Assembly: GCA_025201345.1 (NCBI GenBank)
Contig: JAIXMG010000017.1
Span: 124,001-188,000 of the forward strand
DNA: 64,000 nucleotides
Direction of reading: 5' to 3'
Source of the DNA: Thamnidium elegans
Lineage: Eukaryota > Mucoromycota > Mucoromycetes > Mucorales > Mucoraceae
The notes beneath the pieces were generated by a model. The model searched no databases. It worked only from the letters and a program-made list of their open reading frames with translations, and was not told where the DNA came from. The stretch's first letter is position 1; each line of letters begins with the position of its first letter. Below, one piece after another: positions 23,310 to 35,288 of the stretch. The position numbers were made by a program, and so were the translations under genes.

Positions 23310-23556
23310 CTATTTACGGTATATATATATATTTTTGTTTTTGTTTGTAAAGAAAAGAAGAGAGACGGGGAAAAAAAAAATGAAAAAAAAGGGTTTATAT
23401 AAAAAGAAAAAACTTTTTTTTTTTTTTTTTTACTCCAAAAGAAGAAATTTTACCCAGTCAAAAGTCTGTTTCGAAAAAAAGAAAACTTAGAAAGCTGAAA
23501 CTAGTTCTTATTTGGTAAATTTGGGCTCTCCAATTTGCTGAGCACAGTTTTTTTTT

Positions 23557-24870
23557 TTATTTGTAGATGTCTGTTACATAAACTGCATATTCTAATTAAG
23601 CACAATTTAGCAACGAAAAGTATAAACCATAAAAAAAAAATCTTACCTATTTTTTTATTTAAAATTTGAATTCGAGTATATACATCAAACCGAGACGAAA
23701 TCTTCTTAACATATTCTGTATTTTTTTTTTAATTTTTCATAAATTCACGCGGTCTACTATTTAATATACTAAAATGTTACCTTGCAATTCCAACTTGGCC
23801 CATTGAAAATCAGCAGTTCCCAAAAGCCCATCTTGTGATCCCCGAACCATTCTTTGGCGAACAGCTACGAGCTGGGCCTCGAGGTTTCTTTTGCTAAGCT
23901 GCTGTGACACTTGTTTATTAAGTAATTGATCAAATTGGTTCAAGTAGGTATCCAGCATTCCTTCAATACTTGTTAATTTAGCTGCACGACCAAGACCGTA
24001 AGAGAATGCTACCTTTGATAAATGAATCGATGGAACATGAGGGTTTAATAAGATCATATCTCCTTTAACATCAGTTAATCTAAGGGGAGAGACCCGTTAA
24101 ACTGGCGAAATAGCTTGTACATTCATATAAACTTACTCGTCTTCATCAATAATATACTCGACGTTTTCTTTGGCCTCTAAGCCAGCAATTGTGCTTTTCT
24201 CAAGATGATGACTTATAAACTTTTCTTGTTGCAGTTGATTCAATCCCCAGCAAGCAAAAGTTCCATTTGAAAACAAATAAATATCGCCGCCATGCAACTG
24301 ATCCAGAATATGAATCATATTTGAAGAAGAATTGGAAGCGACAGTAAACTCAACACTTGCCGATACACTGGAAATAATATGCTTGATATCAAATGTATCA
24401 TCAATACAATAAGCCACGCAGTGTTGTGTCTACCGTTTTTTTTTTATCAGTGTATATAAATAAAAAAAAATCTAAGAAAAACTTACGTTGGGCTTGAAAT
24501 TCACTACGGGCGTATTGGTAATTTCTGCATCTATTTCCATAACACGACGAAGTAGGTCTTGTAAAGCTCCTGCGTCCTTTTCACTTCCTATTTGTCTAAA
24601 GTCATTTTTCGCACCTGACGAAAATATCTACCATAATTCACGTAAGTAATTTACGCAACGAAAAAAACAAAGTAGTTTTTTTTTTTTACCCCTGGCAACG
24701 AAATATAACGATTCTGTTGCCATGATCCTGGAGCAATGACATTCTAAGATCAGTAAAAAAATAAATAAAATAAGTTCCCCTGTCGTGCTTTTTTTTTTCT
24801 AATTAAAACGCACTCGTTTTAAATATTTAGTAGCTGTTAAAGCGACGTGTCTAGTAAATAAGTTTGACAT
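23557..24870 (-). CDS. RMND1/DUF155 family mitochondrial protein, C-terminus uncertain
   Basis: Relative of RMND1 and yeast Rmd1 (DUF155); RMND1 supports mitochondrial translation at the inner membrane. The N-terminus MSNLFTRHVALTATKYLKR looks like a mitochondrial presequence. Family segments are HCVAYCIDDTFDIKHI, GDIYLFSNGTFACWGL, VAFSYGLGRAAKLTSIEGML and GLLGTADFQWAKLEL. Past the GT donor at 23780 the coding sequence continues in two further exons (23715-23647 and 23591-23557) encoding EYVKKISSRFDVYTRIQILN and IEYAVYVTDIYK. The usual ending with a C-terminal transmembrane helix is absent. A shifted frame over the A11 run just downstream resembles the expected HL..K....LE segment. The 3' end is therefore either truncated, frameshifted or spliced differently. 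Confidence 0.75.
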
Positions 24871-25836
24871 AGTTAAAAAGAAAAAAAAAAGTTAAAACAT
24901 GTATCTTTTTGAAATTATTTTAATATTTCGTGACTCGAGAAGTGCACCTGTAGATAACAGGTCCAATAGCTTAGTTTAGACAAAAAAAATATATATATAC
25001 GTCTGAATAAAAAAAAAGTATCTTAATACCACACGGAAGCAAGGAAATAACTGTTGGAGACATGGTACTCGAAAAGGAGAAAAACACGGTAAAAATTAAC
25101 TCACGGGAATAGTGAGACCATAGTTACATCTCTTATATTGGTGATATTATAATAAATATCTTTCCCATTTGTATCGCTATAATTATACTAGATAAGGTAA
25201 TTCTTAATTTGGACGGCCATGTCAAGACATTTCGATCGATTTTTTGTGACAATGATAGATACTATTTACTCCTATATATTAGCACAACAGTTTGTATAAC
25301 AAGTGATAACCTCGTTTCTACTACTGTCTAATGTACGTTTATTTAGGACAGCTTCCTAATACAAGGAGGAAGATATATGTTACCCCCAAGCACAAATGCT
25401 TACCCTTGATTGTCTGATAAAGTGTTATACCTCTCAAAAAAGTGATGCAGTTGTCTTTTCCGTAGTGTACATATTAAAAGAAGGGGGGGCTGGTTCCTTT
25501 TTTTGAAATCGAATCGAAGCAAAAATAATGTCCTTGACACCTTAAAAAAATTAACTTATTTAGCATTTATGCCCTTAACTTTTTTTTTTAGCATAATTGC
25601 TATTTTCTTTAATATTGCCGCCAATGGGCAGTTCTTTTTTTTTTTTCATCTGTATAAAAAAAAAAAGGTCTAATTAATTAACAAGAAAAGTTAAGCTTTA
25701 TACTTTTTGAGTATAAATACTGGACCCTTTTTTTTATTTTTTTATAGCAGTTTTTTTTTTTTTTTATTTTTTTTTTGTATTGTTTTGTTTTGGTTTTATT
25801 ATTATTTTTCGAAAATAATAAAAGCTTATTTTAACT
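24871..25836. other. Bidirectional intergenic region
   Basis: Lies between the divergent RMND1-like gene and the RGS gene. No coding potential seen. The right half is dense in T/A homopolymers up to 15 bases. Confidence 0.5.
25712..25717 (+). promoter_or_regulatory. TATA box of the RGS gene
   Basis: TATAAA, in the context GAGTATAAATAC, lies 120 bp upstream of the ATG at 25837, followed by T-rich DNA. Confidence 0.5.
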
Positions 25837-27021
25837 ATGCCAGATTACTTCTCTACATTTTCCACATCTATTAAACGTTGGTTTATAGGCCAAAAAAGTG
25901 ATTTGAAAGCGGTTCATATCGGTAAGTTTTTATCAACCCGTTTTTTTTAAAGAAAAATAAATACCAACTATCAAAAAAAAAAAAAAATAGATCAAATTTT
26001 AAACAATACAACATGTCAACCTATTTCGTTACAAGACTTCCGCTACTACTTGCTGAACAAAGAGCATTCTGCCGAGAACCTTGATTTTTACTTTTGGTAC
26101 TTGAGTTACAAACGTCGATTTCAAAGCCTGCCAGAGGAGGAGCAGTTGAAATCGCAATCTCCCAAGGAACGCGCGACACCCAACTCCTACAACCTTCCCT
26201 TGGACGATTTAAAGAAAGAGGGAGTCAAGCCCAATCCCGCCCAAGGCTTTGACCAGCATTCTGTCCCTACCGAGCTGGAATACGTCTCTGAAAAGGGCCA
26301 GCCGTTCCGTTCAGAGGTCGACGCTGTCCTAAGAACCTTTTTCCACACCGATTCATTCAAAGAGCTCAACATCGAGGGTTGGATGAACCGCCATGCTGTG
26401 TACTACGGTTGCCAAACCACCCATCCCGATGTCTTTATCGATGTCCATGAGCACATTTATGATATTATGCGCCGTTCCAGTCTCAAGAACTTCATTCACC
26501 ACGCTTTACAAAACATGCGCTACAGCTGGGTTATTTTCCATTATGTTGGTGGTTTCTTCAACTTTTTACATTTGCCTGCCATCTTGCTGTACACCTTCTC
26601 TAACCATACAACCCGCTGGCTCCGCCTGCTGCTGTTCCCTTTTACATTTCTCTTTGCAGTCAGTATATTGTCTGGCCGCGCAGGGTTCTGTACCCTCCGA
26701 GCTGCAATGAAAATCCGAATGGTGCCTATCTACGAAATCGATGAATACGAAATACTAGGAGAAGGCAAGACCGAGAAACTAAACGGTAAAAAACTAGATA
26801 TTGAAAATCAAAAGAGTATGGTTACCGTTATTGATCCGGAAGTATTGAAATATAGCAAAGTAAGTCTTTTCTTGTCTGTGTGTTTAATAGTTTAACTAAA
26901 AAAAAAATTTATTTAGGAAATGTTCTTTCATATATGGTTTGTTGGTACCCTATTGAGTTTAATTGTCACGATTGCTGGTGTTGCTGTAACAAATGAAAAT
27001 GAGCCTATGCCAATGCAGTAA
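25837..27021 (+). CDS. RGS-domain transmembrane protein (Rax1-like)
   Basis: Exons 25837-25921, 25991-26859 and 26917-27021 give 352 residues. Residues about 35-170 form an RGS fold (SLQDFRYYLLNKEHSAENLD, then FFHTDSFKELNI... and DIYDIMRR-type helices). A long insert sits between the halves. Three hydrophobic segments follow: FNFLHLPAILLYTF, LLLFPFTFLFAVSIL and, in the last exon, WFVGTLLSLIVTIAGVAV. An N-terminal RGS domain joined to membrane helices is the layout of fungal Rax1-type proteins, involved in polarity and possibly G-protein signalling. RGS GTPase-accelerating activity is not established for this group. The middle exon is clearly richer in GC than its flanks. Confidence 0.78.
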
Positions 27022-27399
27022 TCCCTTTCAAAAGAGTTACCATGCATCTTAATTTAAACAAATCTTATTCTTACCCTAATATCCTATTTTAATTATATTT
27101 ATTTCTCATCTTTTTTTTTATTTTTTTTGTTGTAATATACTATTAAACAACTTTCTTTCTTTCTATACAAAAAAAGATATATATGTGTACTTTTTATTAC
27201 AGTACATAAAAAAAAAAAAAATGCACATTGATGTACAAAGTAGAAAGAGGGTTGAGTATTCTTTAGTTTTTTTGTATAGGTTAAAAAGAAGATATGCGTG
27301 TAGGGATTGTATAAAAGTGTACTACTTCTTGCATGTAAAAAAAAAAAAGAGAGAAAGAAGGAGAAAATATATTATAGGTTTAATGCAAATGAAATAAAA

Positions 27400-29477
27400 C
27401 TACATGGTAATCAAAGTGGCCATGATAACAAGAACCAAAGCCGACATTGAAGAAGCAAGCTTGGAAGCATCACCTTTAGTCTTTGTCCTTACGATACAAT
27501 CGACTGAACATTGGAAAGCCAAACTTTCAGGGTTGTTTACTATTTCAGGTCCAGGACAAGATTGAAATTGATTTGGAGTCATGTAACAGTAACCAAGTGC
27601 AACAGGTGCTAAAATTGAGGGGAACTGACCGTTTAATGCATTATAGTTTAAATTGAGACTTTGAAGCTTTGTCAGTTGATCGATTTCATTGGGAATTGGT
27701 CCAGTTAAACCATTGTGTCCCAGATTTCTATTAACGGATACTTAATAATATTTTTTTTTTTCTTTCTTATCTTTTTACTTACAATTTTTGAACATTGACA
27801 AGTTGACCCAGTTTAGGTGAAATAGGTCCTGTGAATCTGTTATTGGAAAGATCTCTGCATAGAAGGAGACTGTTAGATCACTAATGATATATGTATCGCC
27901 TACAAAAAACTTACAAAACTTGAAGTCCCAAGATATTGAATACCTCATCGGGAATAGTCCCGTTCAACATTTGATGTGACACAATTCTAAAAAAAAGTAA
28001 TCTATAAATATATACAATTATAAAAAAAGATAAACAAATAACCTACAAAGACTGTAATCCCGTAATGTTGCCAATAGATGAAGGGAGATTACCAAGTAAA
28101 TGGTTATCCTTAAGGTTTCTATTATTATTTTTTTAAGAAAGAAAAAAAAATTAATATTAACCGTACGCAAAAAAAAATAAAAAATAAAAAAAACATTATT
28201 ACAATTGAATTAGAGCAGAAGCGTCACCTAAATTAGAAGGCAAAAACCCATTAAAAGCATTATTATCCAAATACCTACAAAACAATTAGTTTATACCCTA
28301 TTTTTGTGCTTCTAAATAAAACTTTACAAAGATTTAACTGTAACAAATTGTGTGATCACATTTGGAAAAGGGCCTGTCAAATTATTATTACTGAGATAGA
28401 TATTTTCAATTGACCTCATGCTTGCCCAAGAATCAGGGATAGTTCCACTGAATGAATTATTTTTAAAATGACTACAAAAATGATTTAGTTTCTAGTAAAA
28501 CCATATTCTTTAGTGTCTATATATATTACATTGTTGTAAGGTTAACAGGTGCACTTAAACCCGAGGGAAGAGAACCAGAGAGTAAGTTTACATCAAAGTT
28601 ACTATTTTTGATAAATTACAGTTAGATAATCATTTACTACCATTTTTTTTTTATATGTGTATGTACATTGATTTCAATCTAGGAAGACTACCGATCGAAG
28701 TAGGAATAGGTCCAGAAATATTATTATAACTCATATCACTATTAAAAATAAATAAATAGTTAGACTGATATATCTTTATGTAGTACTGTATTACATTGTT
28801 TGAAGGTCGGGGAGTTGATCAAAGCTATCAGGAAGCTGTCCAACAAGATTGTTATGTGCAAGCACGCTACAAACAAATAAAAAAAAAAGTTGATTAGGAT
28901 AAAGAACATGTATGCAAGGGGGGTAAATCTATCGCACAACACAAAACAAAAAAAGGAGTATAAGAAACTTTACACTTTTAATACTTGTCCAATCGAGTTA
29001 CAGTGAACATTGTACCAACTACAACAAGTATTCATATCTGTAGAATCCCAACCAGTTCTGACAATCCAATTATTTCCATTAAGTGAAGTGTATAATTTGT
29101 TTAAAGCAGTACAGACAAGTGGGTTGACGGTTTTATTTACTGCTGTAGAAGGTACATCAGGCTGAGAAGATGCAAGAGGCGTTTCAGAGCTAGTACTAGA
29201 AGGAATAGTAGCAGTACTGTCGGATTCAGAAGGTGTACTAGTATCGTCGTCTGTTGGTGTAGTAGGTAATATTTCTGTATCTATTGAGTCTGGCATATTA
29301 TCGTTTATAGTATCATCATCACTACTATCGTCCTCTTGAGCTATTATTTACAAGAAAAAAAAAAAAAGTAAATATAAACAGTAAAAAAAAAAAACCTCTT
29401 TTTTTTTTTTCACTACCAAATACAATAGCAATTAAGCCTAGTAAAACAAATAATAATATAAAAACACGACTCTTCAT
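27400..29477 (-). CDS. Secreted leucine-rich repeat protein, probably GPI-anchored
   Basis: Begins with a signal peptide (MKSRVFILLFVLLGLIAIVFG), then an acidic Ser/Thr-rich linker (QEDDSSDDDTINDN). An LRRNT-like cap follows with CTALNKLY...NGNNW and paired cysteines (CCSWYNVHC). About eleven plant-type 24-residue LRRs come next (consensus LxxNxLxGxIPxxIxxLxxL). Most LRRs sit in their own exon of about 72 nt separated by 50-85 nt introns in the same phase, at least ten introns in all. The C-terminal exon has a Cys cluster (CPGPEIVN, FQCSVDCIV) and ends SMSALVLVIMATLITM, a GPI-type hydrophobic tail. The protein is likely exposed at the cell surface; the ligand is unknown. Transmembrane or kinase parts of plant LRR receptors are absent. 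Confidence 0.8.
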
Positions 29478-30415
29478 TTTTATCCTTCTTGTATAATAAA
29501 AAAGAAAGAAAGAAAGGGGATGTAATATATATTTATATATAAGAAAGAGGGAGCTAAAAGAAAGAAAGAAAGAAAGAAACAACGCCTAAAAAACGATCTC
29601 CCAGGAACTGTACATATTTATATACACATAAAAAAAATTTTTTTTCTATAGGGGAATACCTTTTTTATTGTAGATCTAAAAATAAAGCGTTAAATAGGTG
29701 TTACAACAAAAGTGACTATATAAGGAATATCTATTTATTTTCAAATGGCGGAATAGATTTGCTTGAAAATCGCACATGCATTTTCTTTCATTTTAAAACG
29801 TGATTTCCTACCTAATGCCTGTCACTTTAAGCGAATACTTTTGGAAGGTTATATGATTGATACAACAACTATACAAGAAACTCTGTCCCCCCCTCTCTCT
29901 CCCCCCTCTCCTTTTCTTTTTTACAGTTTGATAAACTATTTTATCTCGGCTAATTCTTTTACTAAAAAAACGTATCCCTCGATTGCCACTTACCGATCGT
30001 TCCTTTAATATTAAAAAAAGACGCTTTACCATTTCCAAGGTAAACAGTACTCTGCCCTGAAAAAAAAAAAAAAAAAAAATTACATATTTCAACCAACGAT
30101 AAAACAGTCTCTCACTACCAATGATGTCAGTAAATCAAAAATTGTAAAGCAAGTAAGGTTTGACGTGAAACTAAAATTCACACACGTTGTATAGGATATA
30201 ACGCCGAGAAAATATTCTATTATTTTACCTTCTACCTCTCTCTTTCTGCAACCGTTTAAAGAAAGAAAGACCCTTTTTGTTGTTGTTGTTGAAAGCGAGG
30301 GAGACAGCAATAACCTATATTTTCTCGTAATCAGATTACATTTAACGATATTTATGCTGCAGATAGGAACTGGGTTACTTAAACTCAATTCAACCTCAGT
30401 TTCATGAGTCATCCA
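29478..30415. other. Intergenic region between divergent LRR and aminotransferase genes
   Basis: No gene seen. Contains GAAA repeats near 29556-29579, a C/T-rich stretch near 29885-29916 and a pyrimidine-rich promoter close to 30430-30460. Confidence 0.5.
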
Positions 30416-30421
30416 TATAAA
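30416..30421 (+). promoter_or_regulatory. TATA box of the aminotransferase gene
   Basis: TATAAA 66 bp before the ATG at 30487, followed by a CTT-rich tract and an AAACA-repeat leader directly before the start codon, a pattern common in strongly expressed fungal genes. Confidence 0.6.
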
Positions 30422-30486
30422 GACATACTTTTTTTCCCTTCTTCTTCTTCTTCTTCTTTACTTCCATTAAAACAAAACAAAACAAA

Positions 30487-31968
30487 ATGAGTTCTGACCG
30501 TACTAACTGGAACATCAAGTCTTCAAGAACTGCCAAGCAAGCACATAACCCTATTCGTGCCATTGTCGATCAACTCAAGTTAGATCCTAATGCCACCAAG
30601 CCCTTGATTAGTTTGTCCATTGGTAACAGGGTCTACAGAAAGAAAGCGTGAGAAAATTAGTTGACAACTTTTTATTTTTTTAGGTGATCCAACCATTTTC
30701 GGTAACTTTAATGTTGATCCTAGTATCAACCAAGCAGTTTCCAAGCAATTAAACAGTTACCGCTCTAACGGTTATCCTCCTGCAGATGGTAAAAAAAAGA
30801 AAAAAAAAATAGAGAGAGAGAGAGAGAACACCGTCATTGATAATAAAATATAGGTACTTTACAAGCTCGTACAGCTATTGCAAAAGAATACAGTACACCT
30901 GAAGCTCCACTTGCTCCTAGTGACGTTATTTTAGCCAACGGATGTTCTGGCGCGCTTGAAATGTGTGTAAACGTTCTCTGTAACGAAGGTTCCAACATCC
31001 TTATACCTCGCCCTGGATTTTCACTTTACGCTTCATTAGCAGCTACTCGATTTGTCGAAACAAAATATTATAATTTACTTGTAAGTTTTTTTTTATTCTT
31101 TATTTTTTTTTTGCATATAACTTATATTTTGTGTGTAGCCTGAAAAGAGTTGGGAAGCAGATTTGGCTCACCTTGAATCTTTAATTGACGAAAAGACTAG
31201 CGCCATCTTAGTCAACAACCCATCCAACCCATGCGGCTCTGTGTACTCTCGCGAGCACTTGCAAGCCATTTTAGCCGTTGCCGAAAGACACCACGTGCCT
31301 ATTATCTCTGACGAGATCTACTGCGACCTTGTATTTGACGGCCACACCTTCTTCCCTATGGCCACACTGACCTCCACCGTACCTATTTTAGCCGTGGGCG
31401 GCCTTGCCAAGAAATGGCTTGTTCCTGGCTGGCGAGTAGGCTGGATCATGATCCACGACCGCAACCGCATCTTTAGCGAGATCAACGACGGGCTCCATCA
31501 ACTAGCTCAAATCATCCTTGGCCCCAACTCGCTTATCCAAGCTGCCATTCCCGACATTCTCGAAAACACGCCTGCTTCCTTCTTCGAAGCTACCATTCAA
31601 CAGCTGCAAGACAACGTCAACTTGAGTATCGACCGTGTCTCCAAGATCGACGGTTTGGTTCCTGTGAACCCTCAAGGCGCCATGTATATGATGGTCGGTA
31701 TCCAGACTGAAAAGTTTAACGATATCGAAAACGATGTTCAGTTCAGCGCTAAACTTCTTGCTGAAGAAAATGTTGTTTGTCTTCCTGGAGAGGTAAAAGA
31801 GTCTTGTATATTATTTATTTTTTTTAAAAAAAAATATACTAATTTTTTTTTTCTCTTTAGTGTTTTAATTATCCTAATTATGTTCGATTTGTTATTACGC
31901 CTACTATCGATCGCCTTGAAGAAGCTTACAAGAGAATGGACGAGTTCTGCGCCAGACATCGCAAATAA
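30487..31968 (+). CDS. Aromatic (tyrosine) aminotransferase
   Basis: PLP-dependent class I/II aminotransferase, closest in motifs to tyrosine aminotransferase, which transfers the amino group of tyrosine to 2-oxoglutarate. Exons 30487-30622, 30684-30788, 30854-31080, 31139-31792 and 31861-31968 give 409 residues. Visible are LISLSIGDPT near the N-terminus, GYPPADG, NPSNPCG and SDEIYCDLVFDGH. GGLAKKWLVPGWRVGW contains the PLP lysine and the substrate-carboxylate arginine. No targeting peptide is seen, so it is probably cytosolic. The large fourth exon is much richer in GC at third positions than the first three. Kynurenine or alanine aminotransferase is less likely given the motif set. Confidence 0.88.
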
Positions 31969-32255
31969 ATAACCTTTATAAAATAAAAATAAAAAGTCAT
32001 GTAATATATATATAATTTAACCGCACAGACCCTTGAATATTTATTTATATCAGGTTAGGAGAGAAACAGAGAAAAAAAAAAAAAAAAAAAGAGGGGGGAG
32101 GAAGCGTAGCAAACAAAACTAAAGGGGGTGGAGGAAAAGCAAAGGTAGCCCTTAATTCTCATTCTCCTAACCACTTTTTATCTAGTTCCAAAAAAAAAAA
32201 GGAGGGAATAAACCTTTATAACATTTTGTTGTCTCATCTTTTTTAATACTGGATC

Positions 32256-32288
<33 letters not shown>

Positions 32289-32306
32289 CTTTATAAATAA
32301 TAGAAC
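31969..32306. other. Short intergenic region
   Basis: Contains an A/G-rich block (A18 then GAGGGGGGAGG) and a T26 run just before the next gene. No coding sequence seen. Confidence 0.5.
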
Positions 32307-34137
32307 ATGAAATATTTACATATCACACTTGCCATATTGGCTATTTTTATTAACACATCTCTCTGCCAAACAGAAGGAATCAGTGTACCAGCAGCTGCCA
32401 GTGCTGCCGGTGCTTCAACATACTCTTGCGACCCGCAAGTCTGCAAACTAGCCAACGGATGCTTATGTGCTTCCAAGAACCCTCCTAACGGACTTTCACA
32501 AGCAGACACACCTCAATTTGTCACCGTTACTTTTGACGATTCTATCCAACCACAGCTATACAAGACAGCGAAACGAATGCTTAATGTCACGTAAATACAA
32601 AACCTAAACTTTTTTTTACTGTGTAACTTACTTTTTTTTTTTTTTTTTTTAGAAATCCAAATGGATGCCCTGGTCGAGGCACATGGTACGTTTCCATGCA
32701 ATATACCGACTTCTCACTTGTCCAGCAATGGTACTCCTCTGGTAACGAAATAGCCGAGTAAGTAAAGAACCTCAAACCCTACACATAAATTTAACTTTTT
32801 CTTTTTTTGCAGCCATACATTTACACATGTTGGAACTCCTTCTGATAGTAAGTGGTAAAAAAAAATAAAAAAAAATCCAACATCAATAAAACCAACCCCC
32901 TTTTACCCTCCCATTTTTTTTTAGAGGAAATCGTAAGCTGTAGAGAGATGTTGAATACATATGGCGGTGTACCCAACGGAAAAATCCAGGGATTTCGTGC
33001 ACCCTTTTTAAACTACACAAAGGAAACACTGCACCAGTTATCCAAGCTAGGCTTTCTTTACGACTCTAGTGCCAGTGCCTTACAAGACGACGCCTACTGG
33101 CCCTACACGCTTGACTACGGTATGGCCAACGACTGCTGGACCGGTATCTGCGGCTCGGCGCAGTCCAAGATCCCAGGGCTCTGGGAGATCCCCATGTACG
33201 CCGTACTGGACAACACCAGCGCTCCTCAACTGATGGACGTTTATATTGCCGGACAGCCCAAAGACGTAGAAGACTGGAGTTTAAATACCTTTAATAAACA
33301 TTATACAGGAGGCAGACAACCATTTGGTATCTATGTTCACCCAAGTAAGTTTTTTTTTTTACCGCCCTTCGTTTTACAAATAATCTAATATTATCATTAG
33401 CTCATCTTACGGGATACCCCGGCTTGCCTGATCCTGCACCTAAACTAGATGGGCTAGTCTCACTCATCAAAAAGCTCTCTGAAATGCCCGACGTCTGGTT
33501 CGTCACCAACCAGCAGTTACTTCAGTGGATGAAAAACCCTGTCAAGGCTTCCGAGCTAGGCAAGCAAGATTACATGCGATGTGAGCAACCTGTCATTGCC
33601 AAAGAGATCTGTAACGGTCTTGACGATGACAATAACCAAAATGTAGATGAAGGTCTTATGAACAGGTAATACAAAAAAGATATTTTATAACCTTTTTTTT
33701 TTTTTTTTTGCTAACAATTTTCGTAAAAAAAAAAAAAGCTGTAATTTCGGTACTACTACTTTTAATACTTGTTTCAATTGCCCAAGTACTGCTCCTACAT
33801 TAGATATGCCAACACCTGTTACCGCTGCACAAAATGGGTCTGCTGGATTTAGATATCCAATTCCCATCAACTGCGAGTAAAGTATTAACACATCCTTTTA
33901 TTGCATTTAGACTAATCTTTATATAGTACAAAATGGTGGGACCCAATTGGAAACGCATGTCTTTGCACAACAAACGAATGCCAATACAAGGATACTGCTG
34001 TTCCAGTGAACCGTACCTCCAACGGTAACGGTGTCGTCTCTAGCGGACCTGGCACCTCTAGTGACGCAACCACTCAAACCGTTCACTTAAATTCTTTATT
34101 TATTATTTCTATATGCATTATCGCATTATTCTTTTAA
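32307..34137 (+). CDS. Chitin deacetylase-like polysaccharide deacetylase, GPI-type
   Basis: Carbohydrate esterase 4 family; such enzymes convert chitin to chitosan in Mucorales walls. Seven exons (32307-32590, 32653-32757, 32813-32847, 32925-33344, 33401-33665, 33739-33876, 33927-34137) give 485 residues. Signal peptide MKYLHITLAILAIFINTSLC. NodB motifs: VTVTFDDS (catalytic/metal Asp pair), HTFTH (metal histidines), RAPF (motif 3), a GLWEIPMY-type segment and YVHPTHL. After the catalytic domain comes ICNGLDDDNNQNVDEGL, resembling the bacterial MopE-like metal-binding motif. Two cysteine-rich segments (CNFGTTTFNTCFNC; CLCTTNECQ) and a Ser/Thr-rich stretch follow. The hydrophobic end (LNSLFIISICIIALFF) suggests a GPI anchor. 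Confidence 0.88.
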
Positions 34138-34493
34138 AAAAAAAACTGTAATTTTTTTTTTTTTTTACATCTTTTTTTTTTTTTTAAGAACAAAAACAAA
34201 AAAAAGAGAGAGATAACCCCCTTATAATAAGTAAAACTTCCAAGTAGTATTAATAAATAAAAAGTGTTTTTTTTACAGCTGTATCCTTTACTCAGGGCAT
34301 AAATGGGGGGGATGATTTTCTATGCATGATTTCCGTTCATGCACCTTTATCGAGGAAAAGTGGTCACTTGCGCGGAGATGGCAACAAACAAACAAAAAAA
34401 AAAGTGACGTCGAGTGAAAAAAAAGGGGGGCAACAGTTTTAATAGGCTCCCTGCTCTTTCTTTTTTTCTCTTGCTGCAACAAAAAAAAAAAAA

Positions 34494-35194
34494 ATGGGTT
34501 CAACACAATCTAAATCAGCACAACCAGTTATCTTTTATAACCAAAGTTCTCCTCTTCAAGTAAATGAACCTACCACAACAAACAAATACCAGTATTAATT
34601 CTTTTTTTCTTCTTAACAGTTTTCTCAAGGATATGAAGAACCCGTAAAGGAGGTAACAAAATAAATAATAAGCAAACAACAACACCAAATTAATTAGCCC
34701 ACTCCCTATAGGAACCTATCAGTGTATCCGCCGAAAAGATTGAACAAATTGTTCGTGAACGCCTTGCCGAAGAATTAAACCGCAAGAAGCACGACCAAGA
34801 GAAAGCCAATAACCGTGTTTATGGCGATTTAGCGAAAAAGAATATCGAAAACGATCATAATTCTATTGCTATTGGAGAAGATATTGATAGTATGGTTCAA
34901 AAGTTACAAAGGTAAGAGGGGAATTTATGCAAAAAAAAAAAAAAAATTAAACCCAGTATAATAGATCTGCACCTGCCGAAATTCCTGCTATTATTGCTGA
35001 ACGTCAAGAAGAACTTATTATTTGTTACAAGTAAGTTGCAATTCAACAAAAAAAAAGGAACGCTTTATAATTTACGCAAAATAATATATAGGAACAATCA
35101 ATCTAGACCTCTTGATTGTTGGGAACAAGTTGAAAAGTTCAAGAATGCTGTTGCAAACGAACAAAAGAAGTTTGTTGCTTCTCATCAACGATAA
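34494..35194 (+). CDS. mic19: MICOS complex subunit MIC19 (CHCHD3-like)
   Basis: Five exons (34494-34559, 34620-34652, 34712-34911, 34965-35030, 35092-35194) give 155 residues. MGSTQSKS at the N-terminus is an N-myristoylation signal as in MIC19. A charged helical middle follows (EKIEQIVRERLAEELNRKKH). The C-terminal CHCH-like half has two visible cysteines (LIICYK and PLDCWEQVEKFKNAV); the second CX9C-type pair of animal CHCHD3 is missing, as in many fungi. MIC19 sits on the intermembrane-space side of the inner membrane and bridges MIC60 to cristae junctions. The ATG comes directly after an A14 run. It is tail-to-tail with the PheRS gene, less than 100 bp apart. Confidence 0.83.
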
Positions 35195-35288
35195 AAAAAA
35201 ATAATATATAACTTACAACAATAAAGTAGAACAAAATATATGTAAAAATATTTTTTATTGACAGGATAACTTTTTTTTATTATTATTA

